Assembly (NCBI GenBank): GCA_963573315.1
Contig: OY752141.1
Span: forward strand, 806,001-870,000
Length of the DNA stretch: 64,000 nucleotides
Direction of reading: 5' to 3'
Source of the DNA: Entomortierella parvispora
Lineage: Eukaryota; Mortierellomycota; Mortierellomycetes; Mortierellales; Mortierellaceae
The position numbers and the translations under genes are program-made. Shown here in pieces: positions 47,462-57,139 of the stretch (position 1 is the stretch's first letter; the number at the start of each line of letters is the position of its first letter). The notes beneath the pieces are model-generated. The model saw nothing but the letters and a program-made list of their open reading frames with translations, was not told where the DNA came from and ran no database searches.

Positions 47462-48343
47462 ATGCACCACGGCAAACACTTCCGTCGCTTGAACAGGACA
47501 ATGTCCCATCGCAAGTCGATGCTCCGCAACTTGGTCACGCAACTGATTCAGCACGATCGCATCAAGACCACCTTGCCCAAGGCTCAGGAGTTGAAGGCCA
47601 TTGCTGATCAGGTACATACATGGACGATTCACTCTTCACCAACCGCTGCAGGACGAAACATCGACAAGCTTCTCTTCGAGGCTCTCGTTCTTTGTTCTGA
47701 AGCAAATAACCCCCCCCACTGACCTGGAAACTAAAACTCGGGGACCCTATTCTTTTTTGATCCTTTTAGATGATCACCCTCGGAAAGCGTGGAGACTTGC
47801 ATGCCAAGACTCAGGCTGCTTCCTACCTCAGAGTATGTCAAGCAACAAAGGATTTGTTTTCGCAGATTCGGGATCAACTCTTTCTTTTAAGGAGAAATCC
47901 TAACCAACCAACCAACATATCTACAATCTTAGGAGCACCCCACAACACTGCCAAAGTTGTTTGGACCTTTGGCCGAGCGTTTCAAGAACCGCAAGGGAGG
48001 TTATACTCGTATTCACAAGTTGGGCAACCGTTTCGGAGACAATGCACCTGTGGCGGTGATCGAGTTGATTGATGGACCCGGCGATTTGAAGAACCAGTAC
48101 TTGCTCAAGGCACTGGCAAGACAGGAGAAGATCAAGGCGGGATCCATTGCTGAATTGGTCGAATTGAACAAGGAAAAGTTGACGACGACAGAGACGTTCA
48201 AGAGCAAGAGCTTGGCCCGTCATATCCCCAAGGTCTTGAGCTCAAACAAGTGGGAGTTGGCAGATTTGGAGGCCAAGGTCCGGGAATTGTCATTGTCCAA
48301 GGGAGAGGACAAGATCTTTGATGCTACTTCCACCAAGGCATAA
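47462..48343 (+). CDS. Mitochondrial large-subunit ribosomal protein bL17m
   Basis: Three exons, 47462-47611, 47770-47832 and 47933-48343, give 207 aa. The N-terminus [20 protein letters not shown], followed by [20 protein letters not shown], is the bL17 signature (bacterial RxLxRxxxHRxAMLRNL). [20 protein letters not shown] and [20 protein letters not shown] continue the domain. A C-terminal extension of about 80 residues ([20 protein letters not shown]) is typical of fungal mitochondrial forms (yeast MRPL8). It is a component of the mitoribosome large subunit near the exit tunnel. There is no long cleavable presequence; basic N-terminal residues may serve for import. Confidence 0.93.
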
Positions 48344-48765
48344 GCAAACCCACCCCACCCCACCTGCGAGGAAGAAGGAGGAACATGGAGTTGTCGTCGG
48401 ACTGATTATTTTACTTTCTACACTCGAACCTCAACTCATATCTCCCATTCAGGATCTGGAAGACGGGAGGTGATGCAGCAAATATCGTCAGCAAACGGGA
48501 CAGATGAGGAAAGGGAGTTGGACGTGGGAAATGTCCAAATGGACGGCAGGTTCTCATGGTCGGGAAAAATAATATCAAAACAATCATATACACACACTGC
48601 ATTTTGTTTTTCGTGTTCAATAAACAGCAATAGACATTCAATGACGTTCATGGATCTTGCAAATTGGGGTCTTTTGTTACTCTCCAGAAAGAAATGGAAA
48701 CAGAAATTAAACAGGATAATTTATCGAACTTTTTAGGTGGTATTCTAATGGTTGTTGGCAAAGAT
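48344..48765. other. Convergent intergenic region
   Basis: 3' regions of bL17m and coproporphyrinogen oxidase. An AATAAACAG sequence occurs at about 48620. No gene. Confidence 0.5.
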
Positions 48766-50416
48766 TTAAACATTGTGGGGTTGGGTTTTTGGGATCCAGT
48801 CCTTGGGAGCTCGGAGAACTTCCAACAGGCGACCGTGGGCCTTGAGGTCGGGCTCGTGCATGTACTCCCAGCGGGCAGTAAGGGGCATGGTCATGAGGAT
48901 ACTCTCGATACGGGCGCCAGGGGTCAAGAGACCAAACTTGGTGCCACGATCATAGACCAGGTTGAACTCGACATAGCGTCCGCGACGGATCTGTTGCCAG
49001 TGCTTGTCTTCTGCTGTGAAGGGCATGTCCTTTCTCCTCTCCATGATGGGGACATATTGGCTCGTGAAGGCATTACCGCAGGTCTGGACAAAGGCAAACA
49101 ACTCTTCGGGGGACTTGTCGTCGAGGTCATCAAAGAAGATACCGCCGACACCGCGACGCTCACCGCGATGGGGAATATAAAAGTATTCATCACACCACTT
49201 CTTGAAATCCGTGTAGTACCGAGGATCGTGCTTGTCGCAGGCCTCCTTGATAACGCGATGGAAATGAACCGCATCCTCCTCGTAAAGGATTACAGGGGTG
49301 AGATCACATCCACCACCGAACCACCAAGAGACTGGCTCTCCGCCATCCTCACTTCCCAGTTCAAAGTATCTGTAGTTGAAATGGACCGTGGGTGCGTTGG
49401 GGTTATGGGGATGCATCACACAAGAGATACCGGTAGCAAAGAAAGGGGTGGCCTCCTTGGTTTCGCTAATGTTGGGATGCTGGGCCCTCATCTGGGCGAC
49501 GGCAGCAGGGGGCAACATGCCATAGACAACCGATACACCGACGCCGGCCTTCTCAAAGACCTTACCGTCCTGCAAGACCATTGAGATGCCATCGCCTCCT
49601 TCGGCTCTGTTCCACTGATCGACCTTGAACTTTCCTTCACCGTCCACCTTTTCGATTGCGGCCGTGATCTCGGCCTGAAGCTTCTTGTTGAAGGCCTCCA
49701 TACGCAGACGCATAGGTGAGTCCTTGGTCAAACCCTCCAATTTCTAATTAAAAAAAAGGGAAAAAGATTGTTAATTCCAGTCCGCTGTTTCTAAACTTCC
49801 CTCAATGGTAAGACGGCCACATACACGCTTCTTGTCAGCCTCAACGGTCTTGCTATGCTTCTTTGTCTCTTGCTTCTTAGGAGGTGCCTCGCACTCTACA
49901 TCTTTGGCCTAAAAGAGTGAACGGAGCATTAGTGATCAAGCAATTGAGGGATCAGATCCGGTCAAAAAAAAAAAAGAGATCCTTACTGCAGGCATTTGGC
50001 TCCAGAAGGCGGCTCCGGCGGCAATGGCACTCAAGGCGGTAAAGGCCTTGACAGAGGTTGAAGAGCCCTTGGATTTGGCAGCTCCGGCGGTAGAATACGC
50101 GCGGCTGGTGTTCGAAGCAACACGCGACCATGATCTATTTTTTTTCCGATAGGCAAATGTCCGTTAGTACGTGTGTCCGATCCGGAGAAATAACGTCAAA
50201 ATCATTGGTGAAAGAAGCAAAGGCCAAGTCCTTACGAGCTTTTTTGGGAAAGTTGTGCTGAATTGGGTCCGAGGAAGAGACGGGTAAAAAGTCCGGAGTA
50301 AAAACTTGTTAGATTCTTAAAGTTGATCTCGGTCACTTTGGAGGGATGGAATGAGATTATAAAGTACCTGCACGCGACAAGTGGCGCAATGACGCCGATC
50401 GGGCGAGGTGGGCCAT
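48766..50416 (-). CDS. HEM13: Coproporphyrinogen III oxidase (oxygen-dependent) with mitochondrial presequence
   Basis: Five exons, 50416-50368, 50257-50236, 50134-49987, 49908-49825 and 49743-48766, join in phase, 426 aa. Exon 2 is only 22 nt; other acceptors give stops, which fixes the choice. The N-terminus [20 protein letters not shown] is Arg/Ser-rich without acids, and a hydrophobic stretch ([14 protein letters not shown], about 55-68) follows, so targeting to the mitochondrial inner membrane or intermembrane space is inferred, as in animals and unlike cytosolic yeast Hem13. The catalytic domain holds the family blocks [84 protein letters not shown] and [17 protein letters not shown]. 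It converts coproporphyrinogen III to protoporphyrinogen IX in heme synthesis. Confidence 0.95.
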
Positions 50417-50613
50417 GGCGAGTGGTATGTTTGTGTAGAAGAAGGAACAAGGGGTGAAGAAGGGGAAGAAGAAGAGGAGGAGGAGGAGAAAAAACAAGAC
50501 GACAAGTAGATGAGTAGTGGTCCCACTTTTCTGCTTGCCGATGACTGAAACCGACCGACTCTGCATGTCCACCCGCCCTGGCTCTCTGTCTTCCGCAAAA
50601 AGACTTTCCGGAA

Positions 50614-50645
50614 CACGTGACTAGTGCATTATCTGACGGCACGTG
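50614..50645. promoter_or_regulatory. Two CACGTGAC E-boxes upstream of HEM13
   Basis: CACGTGAC occurs at 50614-50621 and again at 50640-50647, about 200-230 bp upstream of the coproporphyrinogen oxidase start. Read on the minus strand they are GTCACGTG, the same octamer as upstream of bL17m. Confidence 0.45.
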
Positions 50646-50675
50646 ACTTTATTTCTTTGGGATTTCGGCGGAAAC

Positions 50676-52106
50676 TCAGGCCAAGGCTGCAAGTCCAACG
50701 CGCTCTTGTCCAGGATGAGAAAAGTCAAAGATCGTATACACTCGACTCAAGAAAGTTGTACCTAGCAAGATCGGGCCTGGAGAGCTGCCAAAGACCCTGG
50801 CCTGACACAGTCCTCCTGAATCCGCCCCTGCTGTCGTCGTCTCTGAGGCTTTCTTGACCCAGTCCTCATACGGAATTCTGTAGATCTGCCCCTGGATCCC
50901 CACGACCAGATCCAAGGATCCTTCACAGGGAAGACGCCAATACCCATTCTCCAATTGCCTCGAACCAGGGATCTGTGGGAAAAGGGCGTCGTACATGAAT
51001 TGCTGCAGATAGATCCCATCTGATCCAGAATCTAGGACTGCAAATGAATAATCGGTTTCGGGAACCAAAAATGGAGCCTTCTTTATAGTTGTCGTTGATT
51101 TGGATGACTCCGCCCCAGGTTCAGTAGTCATGTTGTTGTAGCTGTTGTCAAGAATTGTATCATTGGAGATAGCACTATCGACAAGCAGGATACCTCGATC
51201 CAGAGGAATCGACCAGTCGTACGGGGATGGACCTCGGTTCACCCATTGAATCGGCCCTCGGAATCGAGTTTTGTCTACTGCGTTCAACAATAGTCCACCG
51301 CCTTGGCCGGACTCGAGAGAGTTGCCGAGCCAGAGACTCATGAACCCTGTGTTTGGAGAGGAGGATGATGATGAGGGAAAGGACGTGTCGGCTAAAGCCT
51401 GCAGATTTTGGATAACGGTTCGATTAATGACTGGACTTTGGAGATTCAAGCCCAAAATCCCGTCGACCCCCTGGCCGTAGCTCTTGAACAACCCCAGCCC
51501 AGGCTGATCCACGACTAAAAGAGTTTGCTGAGGGATCACTACTTCTCTCACTCCCTGTGGTTGCTTTTGCGGCGATGATTGTGTGGATAGAGAGAGTTGT
51601 TGCCGAGGATTGGGGATGAATCGCAGCGTATCTTCCACGAGAGTTCCATTGGCTACGGAGCCGTCACCATAGCTCTGGACCCAACGTGAAGACCCCGTAA
51701 GAAGGTTAACAGTTGGCGTACAAGTCAGTGATGCGGAGCAATCGTATCGGTCAGCGACTTGCTGACATTCCGGAGCATTACAAGACGTCGAAGTCACAAC
51801 AACCATGTCAGAACCGGTGTCAATCAACAAGTCGAAAAGAGGACCATCGCCACCATTTAAGCTGGTACCGATGGAAACGGAGCCAGTGTAACTGTGTCCC
51901 GTGTGGATTCTTGACAATGGTATCAACATAGAGGGCGCGGAGACCGATGAGCTGTAGGGTGCGATTAGTTTTCTGTTCAGTTTGAACTGCATCACCGTCC
52001 TTGGGTTATCAGGGTCAGAAACATCGGGATACTGGTCCAGAATTGCAGAGCAAGAAACACCACTGAAGATTCCTAGAGGGATCCCTAGGAACACAAACGA
52101 CTTCAT
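50676..52106 (-). CDS. Secreted pepsin-like aspartic protease (A1 family)
   Basis: Single exon, 476 aa. A signal peptide is visible (MKSFVFLGIPLGIFSGVSCS). Both catalytic triads are present: LLIDTGSDMV (residues 96-99) and AVLDSGSDGIY (359-362), the second with Ser for Thr, which is common. The flap tyrosine lies in VQSYGDGSVANGT (Tyr 146). Residues 30-75 may form a short propeptide. The loop after the first domain is enlarged, with Gln/Ser-rich and Ser-rich inserts (about 170-190 and 243-252). The end (RVYTIFDFSHPGQERVGLAA) is the usual C-terminal strand; I see no GPI signal. It likely acts extracellularly or in the vacuole. Confidence 0.92.
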   Translation of the reverse strand: MKSFVFLGIPLGIFSGVSCSAILDQYPDVSDPDNPRTVMQFKLNRKLIAPYSSSVSAPSMLIPLSRIHTGHSYTGSVSIGTSLNGGDGPLFDLLIDTGSDMVVVTSTSCNAPECQQVADRYDCSASLTCTPTVNLLTGSSRWVQSYGDGSVANGTLVEDTLRFIPNPRQQLSLSTQSSPQKQPQGVREVVIPQQTLLVVDQPGLGLFKSYGQGVDGILGLNLQSPVINRTVIQNLQALADTSFPSSSSSSPNTGFMSLWLGNSLESGQGGGLLLNAVDKTRFRGPIQWVNRGPSPYDWSIPLDRGILLVDSAISNDTILDNSYNNMTTEPGAESSKSTTTIKKAPFLVPETDYSFAVLDSGSDGIYLQQFMYDALFPQIPGSRQLENGYWRLPCEGSLDLVVGIQGQIYRIPYEDWVKKASETTTAGADSGGLCQARVFGSSPGPILLGTTFLSRVYTIFDFSHPGQERVGLAALA

Positions 52107-52404
52107 AGGGAAGGATACAAGTGTAAAGACAGATGGGGGGGGGGATGACGACTACGGGCGCAATGGACAGTAATATGGCTGGCTGGCGTTCCTCTTGGGT
52201 GTTATATATCGAGGCGCGCAAAGCAGTATTCTATCACTTATCTCCTCATCAGGGGGGAAATCATCAATTGCAATAGAAGATCAGTCGGGATGATACGAAC
52301 AAAAAAAATGGAAAGGTACTTTATCGTGCAGAAGATTGATGTATCCTCTGAAGGATGGTTCATTAGCGTAATATGTAGGTATCTTTCTAAGTGACTAGCC
52401 ATGC
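52107..52404. other. Intergenic between two minus-strand genes
   Basis: 298 bases including a run of ten G (52135-52144) in the protease promoter. No gene is seen. Confidence 0.5.
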
Positions 52405-53662
52405 CTAGAGCTCGCTGTCCACCTGTCGTTGCTTGCCTTTGACAGTCTCAAGTTGGATAGAGTATTTGACAACGTCTTCGCCGTAACACCACTAAAAGCA
52501 GATCGAAGGGGATATATCAGACTATTAGTCAACATTCAGGGTCCAATGCGGAAAAGATGGTCGTCTGCTGTTGGAAACTTACAATCATGGTCACACCGAC
52601 GAGGCACCCGATCAAGGAACCAAGTAACGCCGCTAGGTACATGGGTCCGCATTCATCCACTCCCAGACGTGCGTCGTGCTCAATCCCGCATTGGTTCAGG
52701 AAGAGCTCTTTATGAACAACTGTCAACAACAGCGTCAGAACCGTTGATCCGATAAAGATCCCGATCATAATCCACCACACTCTTGCAAACAACTTGACTT
52801 TTGTGGCCGATTTCTAACAAGGAGAGAGTGAGAGATTAAGCACGCAAAAAACAAAGGGGTGAATACACAACGCCGCCAGTTTGGATGCTGTCTGCACTAT
52901 CCAAAATAATCGCCTCCTCAGAAAAAATAAAATAAAATAAAATAAAGGCTTGCGAGCCTGGTTTCGAAGAAGGAGGGCAAGAGAGGAGGGGACAGAAGAA
53001 GGGGTGAGGGTCGCAGAGACCGTGCCAGTTCGATTTCCAAGCCAAGTGTTTTTACCTTAAAAGCTGCATAGATGCCAAAGGCTCCCAAGACTCCGCCTAG
53101 AGCCGAGATTGTGCCAGAGATGTACGACATAACCAGCAAGTCCACAGTCTGTTCACCAAGTGCGGGCCACCCCTGGCTTGAGTAAAACATGCAGCTTGCC
53201 ACAGAGTCGCAGAGCTTGATTGTTTGTGTGCCAGCAAGAACCAGGCAAAAATACAAGCTGGAGCCGCCAGAGATCTAGGAGCAAGGGTGGAGGGGAAGGG
53301 GAGTCAGGCCGGTGATCAAATGGCTGCCGCTAATTGCATGGGGTGGCGGCATGGTTGAAGCTAACTGGGTTCTCGCCAGGGTCAGCAGTGCTGAAGATAA
53401 TGCAGAGATGAGGGTGCGGAGCAGCAGAGGTGAGAGTGCATATCGTATTGGAGGGGTTTACCAGGAGGTAGCTAGCAAGAGCGAACAGTCGACCTCTTGG
53501 TGACAAGTAAAAGGAGGACCAGCAGCCTGTCTTCTCTGTTGTGTTGTGCAGCTGTGGCTGTGGTGTTTGTTGAGATGAAGTACCAGCCAAGTTGTCATCG
53601 TCGATGGCAACCAACTCAAAGGAGTTGGAGTGCTTGGAGTCGTCCAAATCTCTCATTTGCAT
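52405..53662 (-). CDS. Four-helix integral membrane protein of unknown function
   Basis: Four exons, 53662-53462, 53274-53056, 52813-52583 and 52491-52405, all phase 0, give 245 aa. The N-terminus is cytosolic-looking and polar (about 55 aa). Four hydrophobic segments follow: LFALASYLLISGGSSLYFCL, LVMSYISGTISALGGVLGAF, WWIMIGIFIGSTVLTLLLTV and MYLAALLGSLIGCLVGVTMI. The loop between helices 3 and 4 has two cysteines (CGIEHDARLGVDEC) that could pair. The layout recalls tetraspanin or MARVEL-type proteins, but I do not see the CCG motif of tetraspanins, so no family is assigned. The C-terminus (YSIQLETVKGKQRQVDSEL) is short and polar. Confidence 0.72.
52924..52947. repeat. AAAAT/AAATA pentanucleotide microsatellite in intron
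   Basis: Four to five copies of AAATA, inside the intron 52814-53055 of the four-helix membrane protein gene. Confidence 0.75.
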
Positions 53663-54592
53663 CGCGAGGATTACGTTGGAACTAGAGGTAGGGCGTGTGG
53701 GAGGGTGATTTTGTTCCAGTAGACTCCAATGTGGTACTGGAGTGAAAAACGAATGGATAGCAAGACAGAGAGATATATAGGGAAGAGTGGCCAGAGCGAA
53801 ACGGCAGTGTATGTAGAGAATGGGCTAGACAAGGAGGGAGGAGGACCTGGAGAATGGAGTGAAAGGACAAGAGGGAAATGGTCGGGATCCAAAAGGCAAT
53901 GGATCAAATAGAACCACTCTGGAGTCCCTCAACAGGGACAGTCTCATCTGTTCATTTTGCGCTAGTCGCAGCCAGAGAAAGAAAAGTCTTTTTGAAGACA
54001 GAGAGAGACAGAGATAGAGAGAGGCAGACAGAAGAAGAAGAAAAGGAGACGGGGGCGCCAGAATGCGACGAGATGACTTGTTGACAGAAGACAGAAAATA
54101 GAGACAGAGAAGCAAGGCTCTGCCTCCTGGACGAGGAGTCGCAGCTCTCAAAAGGGATGAACACGGTAGCAGGAAGATGGTGATCTGCAAGGACTACGAC
54201 GACGACGACAGCCACGACGCCAACAAGGAGGAAGAGATGAAGCATCACCGGACATGTGGTTGTCGCCAAAGAGTCTGTTGGAACGTCGTCAGTTGTGGGG
54301 AGAGGTAGTTGCAGAGGGTTGGTAAAAGACGCGTCTGTCCCCTGTGGAAGCACAAAACAAGAGAAAAGGTACCAATGGACGCGTGCTTGTTTCCTTCCCA
54401 CGGTTAACAGCAAGAACAGTCACTAAGTCGTTTGCATGGGGAGCCAATGCACGAAAGATGGCCTTGGCTGTGCGCGTTCTCTCCCTCCGTCCCCTCGTTC
54501 CCATCAGCACCATCCATTCATCTATCCTACGCTACACCTCACCATTGCCAGCATTCTCTGGAGACTAGCCCATCCCAGACGGTAGCCCATTC
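53663..54592. other. Divergent intergenic region (membrane protein / PP2C)
   Basis: 930 bases with GACAGAGA-rich purine tracts around 53995-54110. No gene supported. Confidence 0.5.
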
Positions 54593-56939
54593 ATGATCCG
54601 CGCCGCCGCATCGGTCAGGGCAACCTTGCCACCCCATCGAATTGATGCATCCGCCCCAGCACTTCAGAGTCGCGCCTCGTTCTACCTGAGGTCTCCACTG
54701 GCTCGGTTACATACCCGTACTACTGAATCTATCAGCTCCTTCAAGGATACTCTAATCGCCACCAAAAATCCAAAGGCCTGCAGCGTTCCTCCTGTACCCG
54801 CGAATACTTATCGCCCCCAACTGCAAAAGAGCACTGACATTGTTATCAGCAATTACAGTGCCAGAGGCTCTCATCTAATATATCCCCCAAGTTTCTCAGG
54901 ACAAATTCGCAGCCTCACGTCAGTAAGAAACACCGGCGCAAGCACAACAGCAAGAGCAGCAGCAGATCGTACAACTGGATCCATCACGTACACGTCATCC
55001 AATATGATTCAATTAACAGCATTGCGGCCGGGTCGATCCATCCTCAGCAGCAGCGCCCAGCAGCAGACGCGTAAATTTGGATCCTCTGCTGCCCATTGGT
55101 CACAGCCATATTTTGCAATGAAGAACTCTCAGGGAGACACGCTTCGGATCAATTTGTCGAAATCCCGGGACTTTGTCGGGATCCGATCGACGCGTTGTCA
55201 ACGCAAATACAATCAGGACCGGTACAAGGTTCTCGTCCTGAATCCACCCACGCCTTCTCCCGAACTTTCTGCGGCCGCAGCCGCAGCAGCTTCTGGAGGA
55301 CTTAATGAAAATCATGGCAAGGGGATAGGAAACAAGGGCACAGCGACCACCACAGAAGGAGCGCAGATGGATGCAGATGAAAAGACCTTGTTTTACTTTG
55401 CAATTTTTGATGGCCATGGTGGATCCCACACGGCTGACTACTTGACTGCAAACTTGGACGAGTATGTGGAGCGGGCTCAACCTGATATGGTACCCAGTGT
55501 GATCAAGGAGTTGCGAAAGCTAGGCGGATACTTTCGATCATTCCGGCCTCATTTCTTGGAACCCTTTTTGCCCTCGAATTTTGAACAGAGCTATGGAGCG
55601 AAACAGTCGGCAGAGGACAAGGCAAGACAACAGCGAAGAGTTCATATCAAGGGCAAGGGCGGAAAAGTAAAGCCTATGATCTTTATACCCCACCCCAATG
55701 CGTCGGAAGAGGAGCAGCAGCGAGAAGTCGAGTCTATTGAAAGCTCGACCCTACCCAAGATCGATCCAGCTACCTCGATTTCAAAGGGCACATCTGGATT
55801 GGACAAAAAGAAGACTCCTTCTTGGACCAAGGCGAATGAGGAAGAGGTCGAGTGCGATGAGGATGATGATCCATTTGTAATTGCGAGGCGACGTCGACTG
55901 ATCAAGACTTCACCCTTGCCGAGTGGAACAACCTCGTACTTTGGCACGGATCGATCAGAGTACCAGAACTTATTTTTGCGAGAGATGGTGGACCCGTCCT
56001 CAGAGACTTTAGCTGTCCCTCCAGACCCACCCATTCCTTCAACGATGACGTTGGAGCAACGGTTGTTTTTGTCGTTTTTGCAGTGTGACACTGAGCTGAT
56101 TCGGGATAAATACACGGATGGCTCGACGGCTTCGATCGTCGTGGTGCAGTCCAAGGGCGCGTTCTGGGAGACTCCTGAGGATCTGGACTTGATTGTCGCA
56201 CATGTGGGGGACACCAGGATCTTGCTCTGTGAAGCTCCCAAGGGCGAGTGTGTTCAATTGACCACGGATCATCATCCAGATGCCGTCGTAGAAGCCGGTA
56301 TGTTGGAATCAAAAGAAAGTGTTTGCTTGCAGGATTTTTTTTCCAGGACGACACCCACTCTATCATTCAGTCACTGACCACTTGTTTTTTCTGTTCATAA
56401 AAAAAATTATTAGATCGCATCCGCAAAATGGCGGCCTATGTCAGCGCGGATTCATTCGGAGAGAACATGTTTTTGGGTCAAGTGGCGAACACGCGGGCAT
56501 TAGGCGACGTGGCCATGAAAGCCTTTGGAGTCTCAGCCGAGCCAGAGCTGGTCAGGAGAACAGTCAAGGCCAAGGAAGCAGCCTTCATGGTCCTGATCTC
56601 GGACGGGGTCTCGAGTGTGATGAGTAATCAGGAAGTCGTTGATTGTGTCAAGCTCGAAAACAACCCTACTCTGGCGGCCGCCAACGTCTTGAATCTCGCA
56701 GAGCAATTGGGGGCTGAAGATAACTGCACAGTTTTGGTAAAACCAAGTTGAGAGACTGACATGTATTGCCTGGCTCATGTTTTTTTAATAATCGACTTTC
56801 ATATCACTGACTGACTTTTTCACTTTGCTAGGTTGTTAAACTCCCAGCTTGGGGAACGCCAATGCCAGACCTGTCCAAGGAACTTCGAGAGTACCGATGG
56901 CAGAGTGAAGCTCAACAATCCAGAGCACGCAGGCGTTAG
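54593..56939 (+). CDS. PP2C-family Ser/Thr phosphatase with a long N-terminal region (mitochondrial type inferred)
   Basis: Three exons, 54593-56297, 56414-56736 and 56832-56939, give 711 aa. The N-terminus (MIRAAASVRATLPPHRIDAS) is Arg/Ala-rich, consistent with a mitochondrial presequence, and about 190 disordered residues follow. Catalytic blocks: RSTRCQRKYNQDRY (motif 1, metal Asp), FAIFDGHGG (motif 2), AHVGDTRILLC, LTTDHHPD, TRALGDVAMK, MVLISDGVSSVMS (metal Asp) and LGAEDNCTVLVVKLP (EDN). The metal-binding aspartates are all there. Between FDGHGG and the GSTA-like DGSTASIVVV lies a roughly 220-residue insertion rich in Lys/Glu/Ser. The DRY/DGHGG arrangement and N-terminus recall yeast Ptc6/Ptc5 mitochondrial phosphatases (Ptc6 is tied to mitophagy and pyruvate dehydrogenase); the exact subfamily is inference. 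Confidence 0.87.
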
Positions 56940-57139
56940 ATTTAGAGAGAGGAGAAAACTAATGAACATGTATTGATACCAATAGAGCAAGGTTAGAGAG
57001 ACTTCAAAAAGTGGTTTATACGTACAATATGTCTATATCTAATATCAAAAATGGAGGGAAAATGTGGTGGAGGAGAGAGGAAAAGAGGGTATGCTACAAT
57101 ACGAGAACAATGGGCAAGGGAGGCTAAGTTGAAATATAT

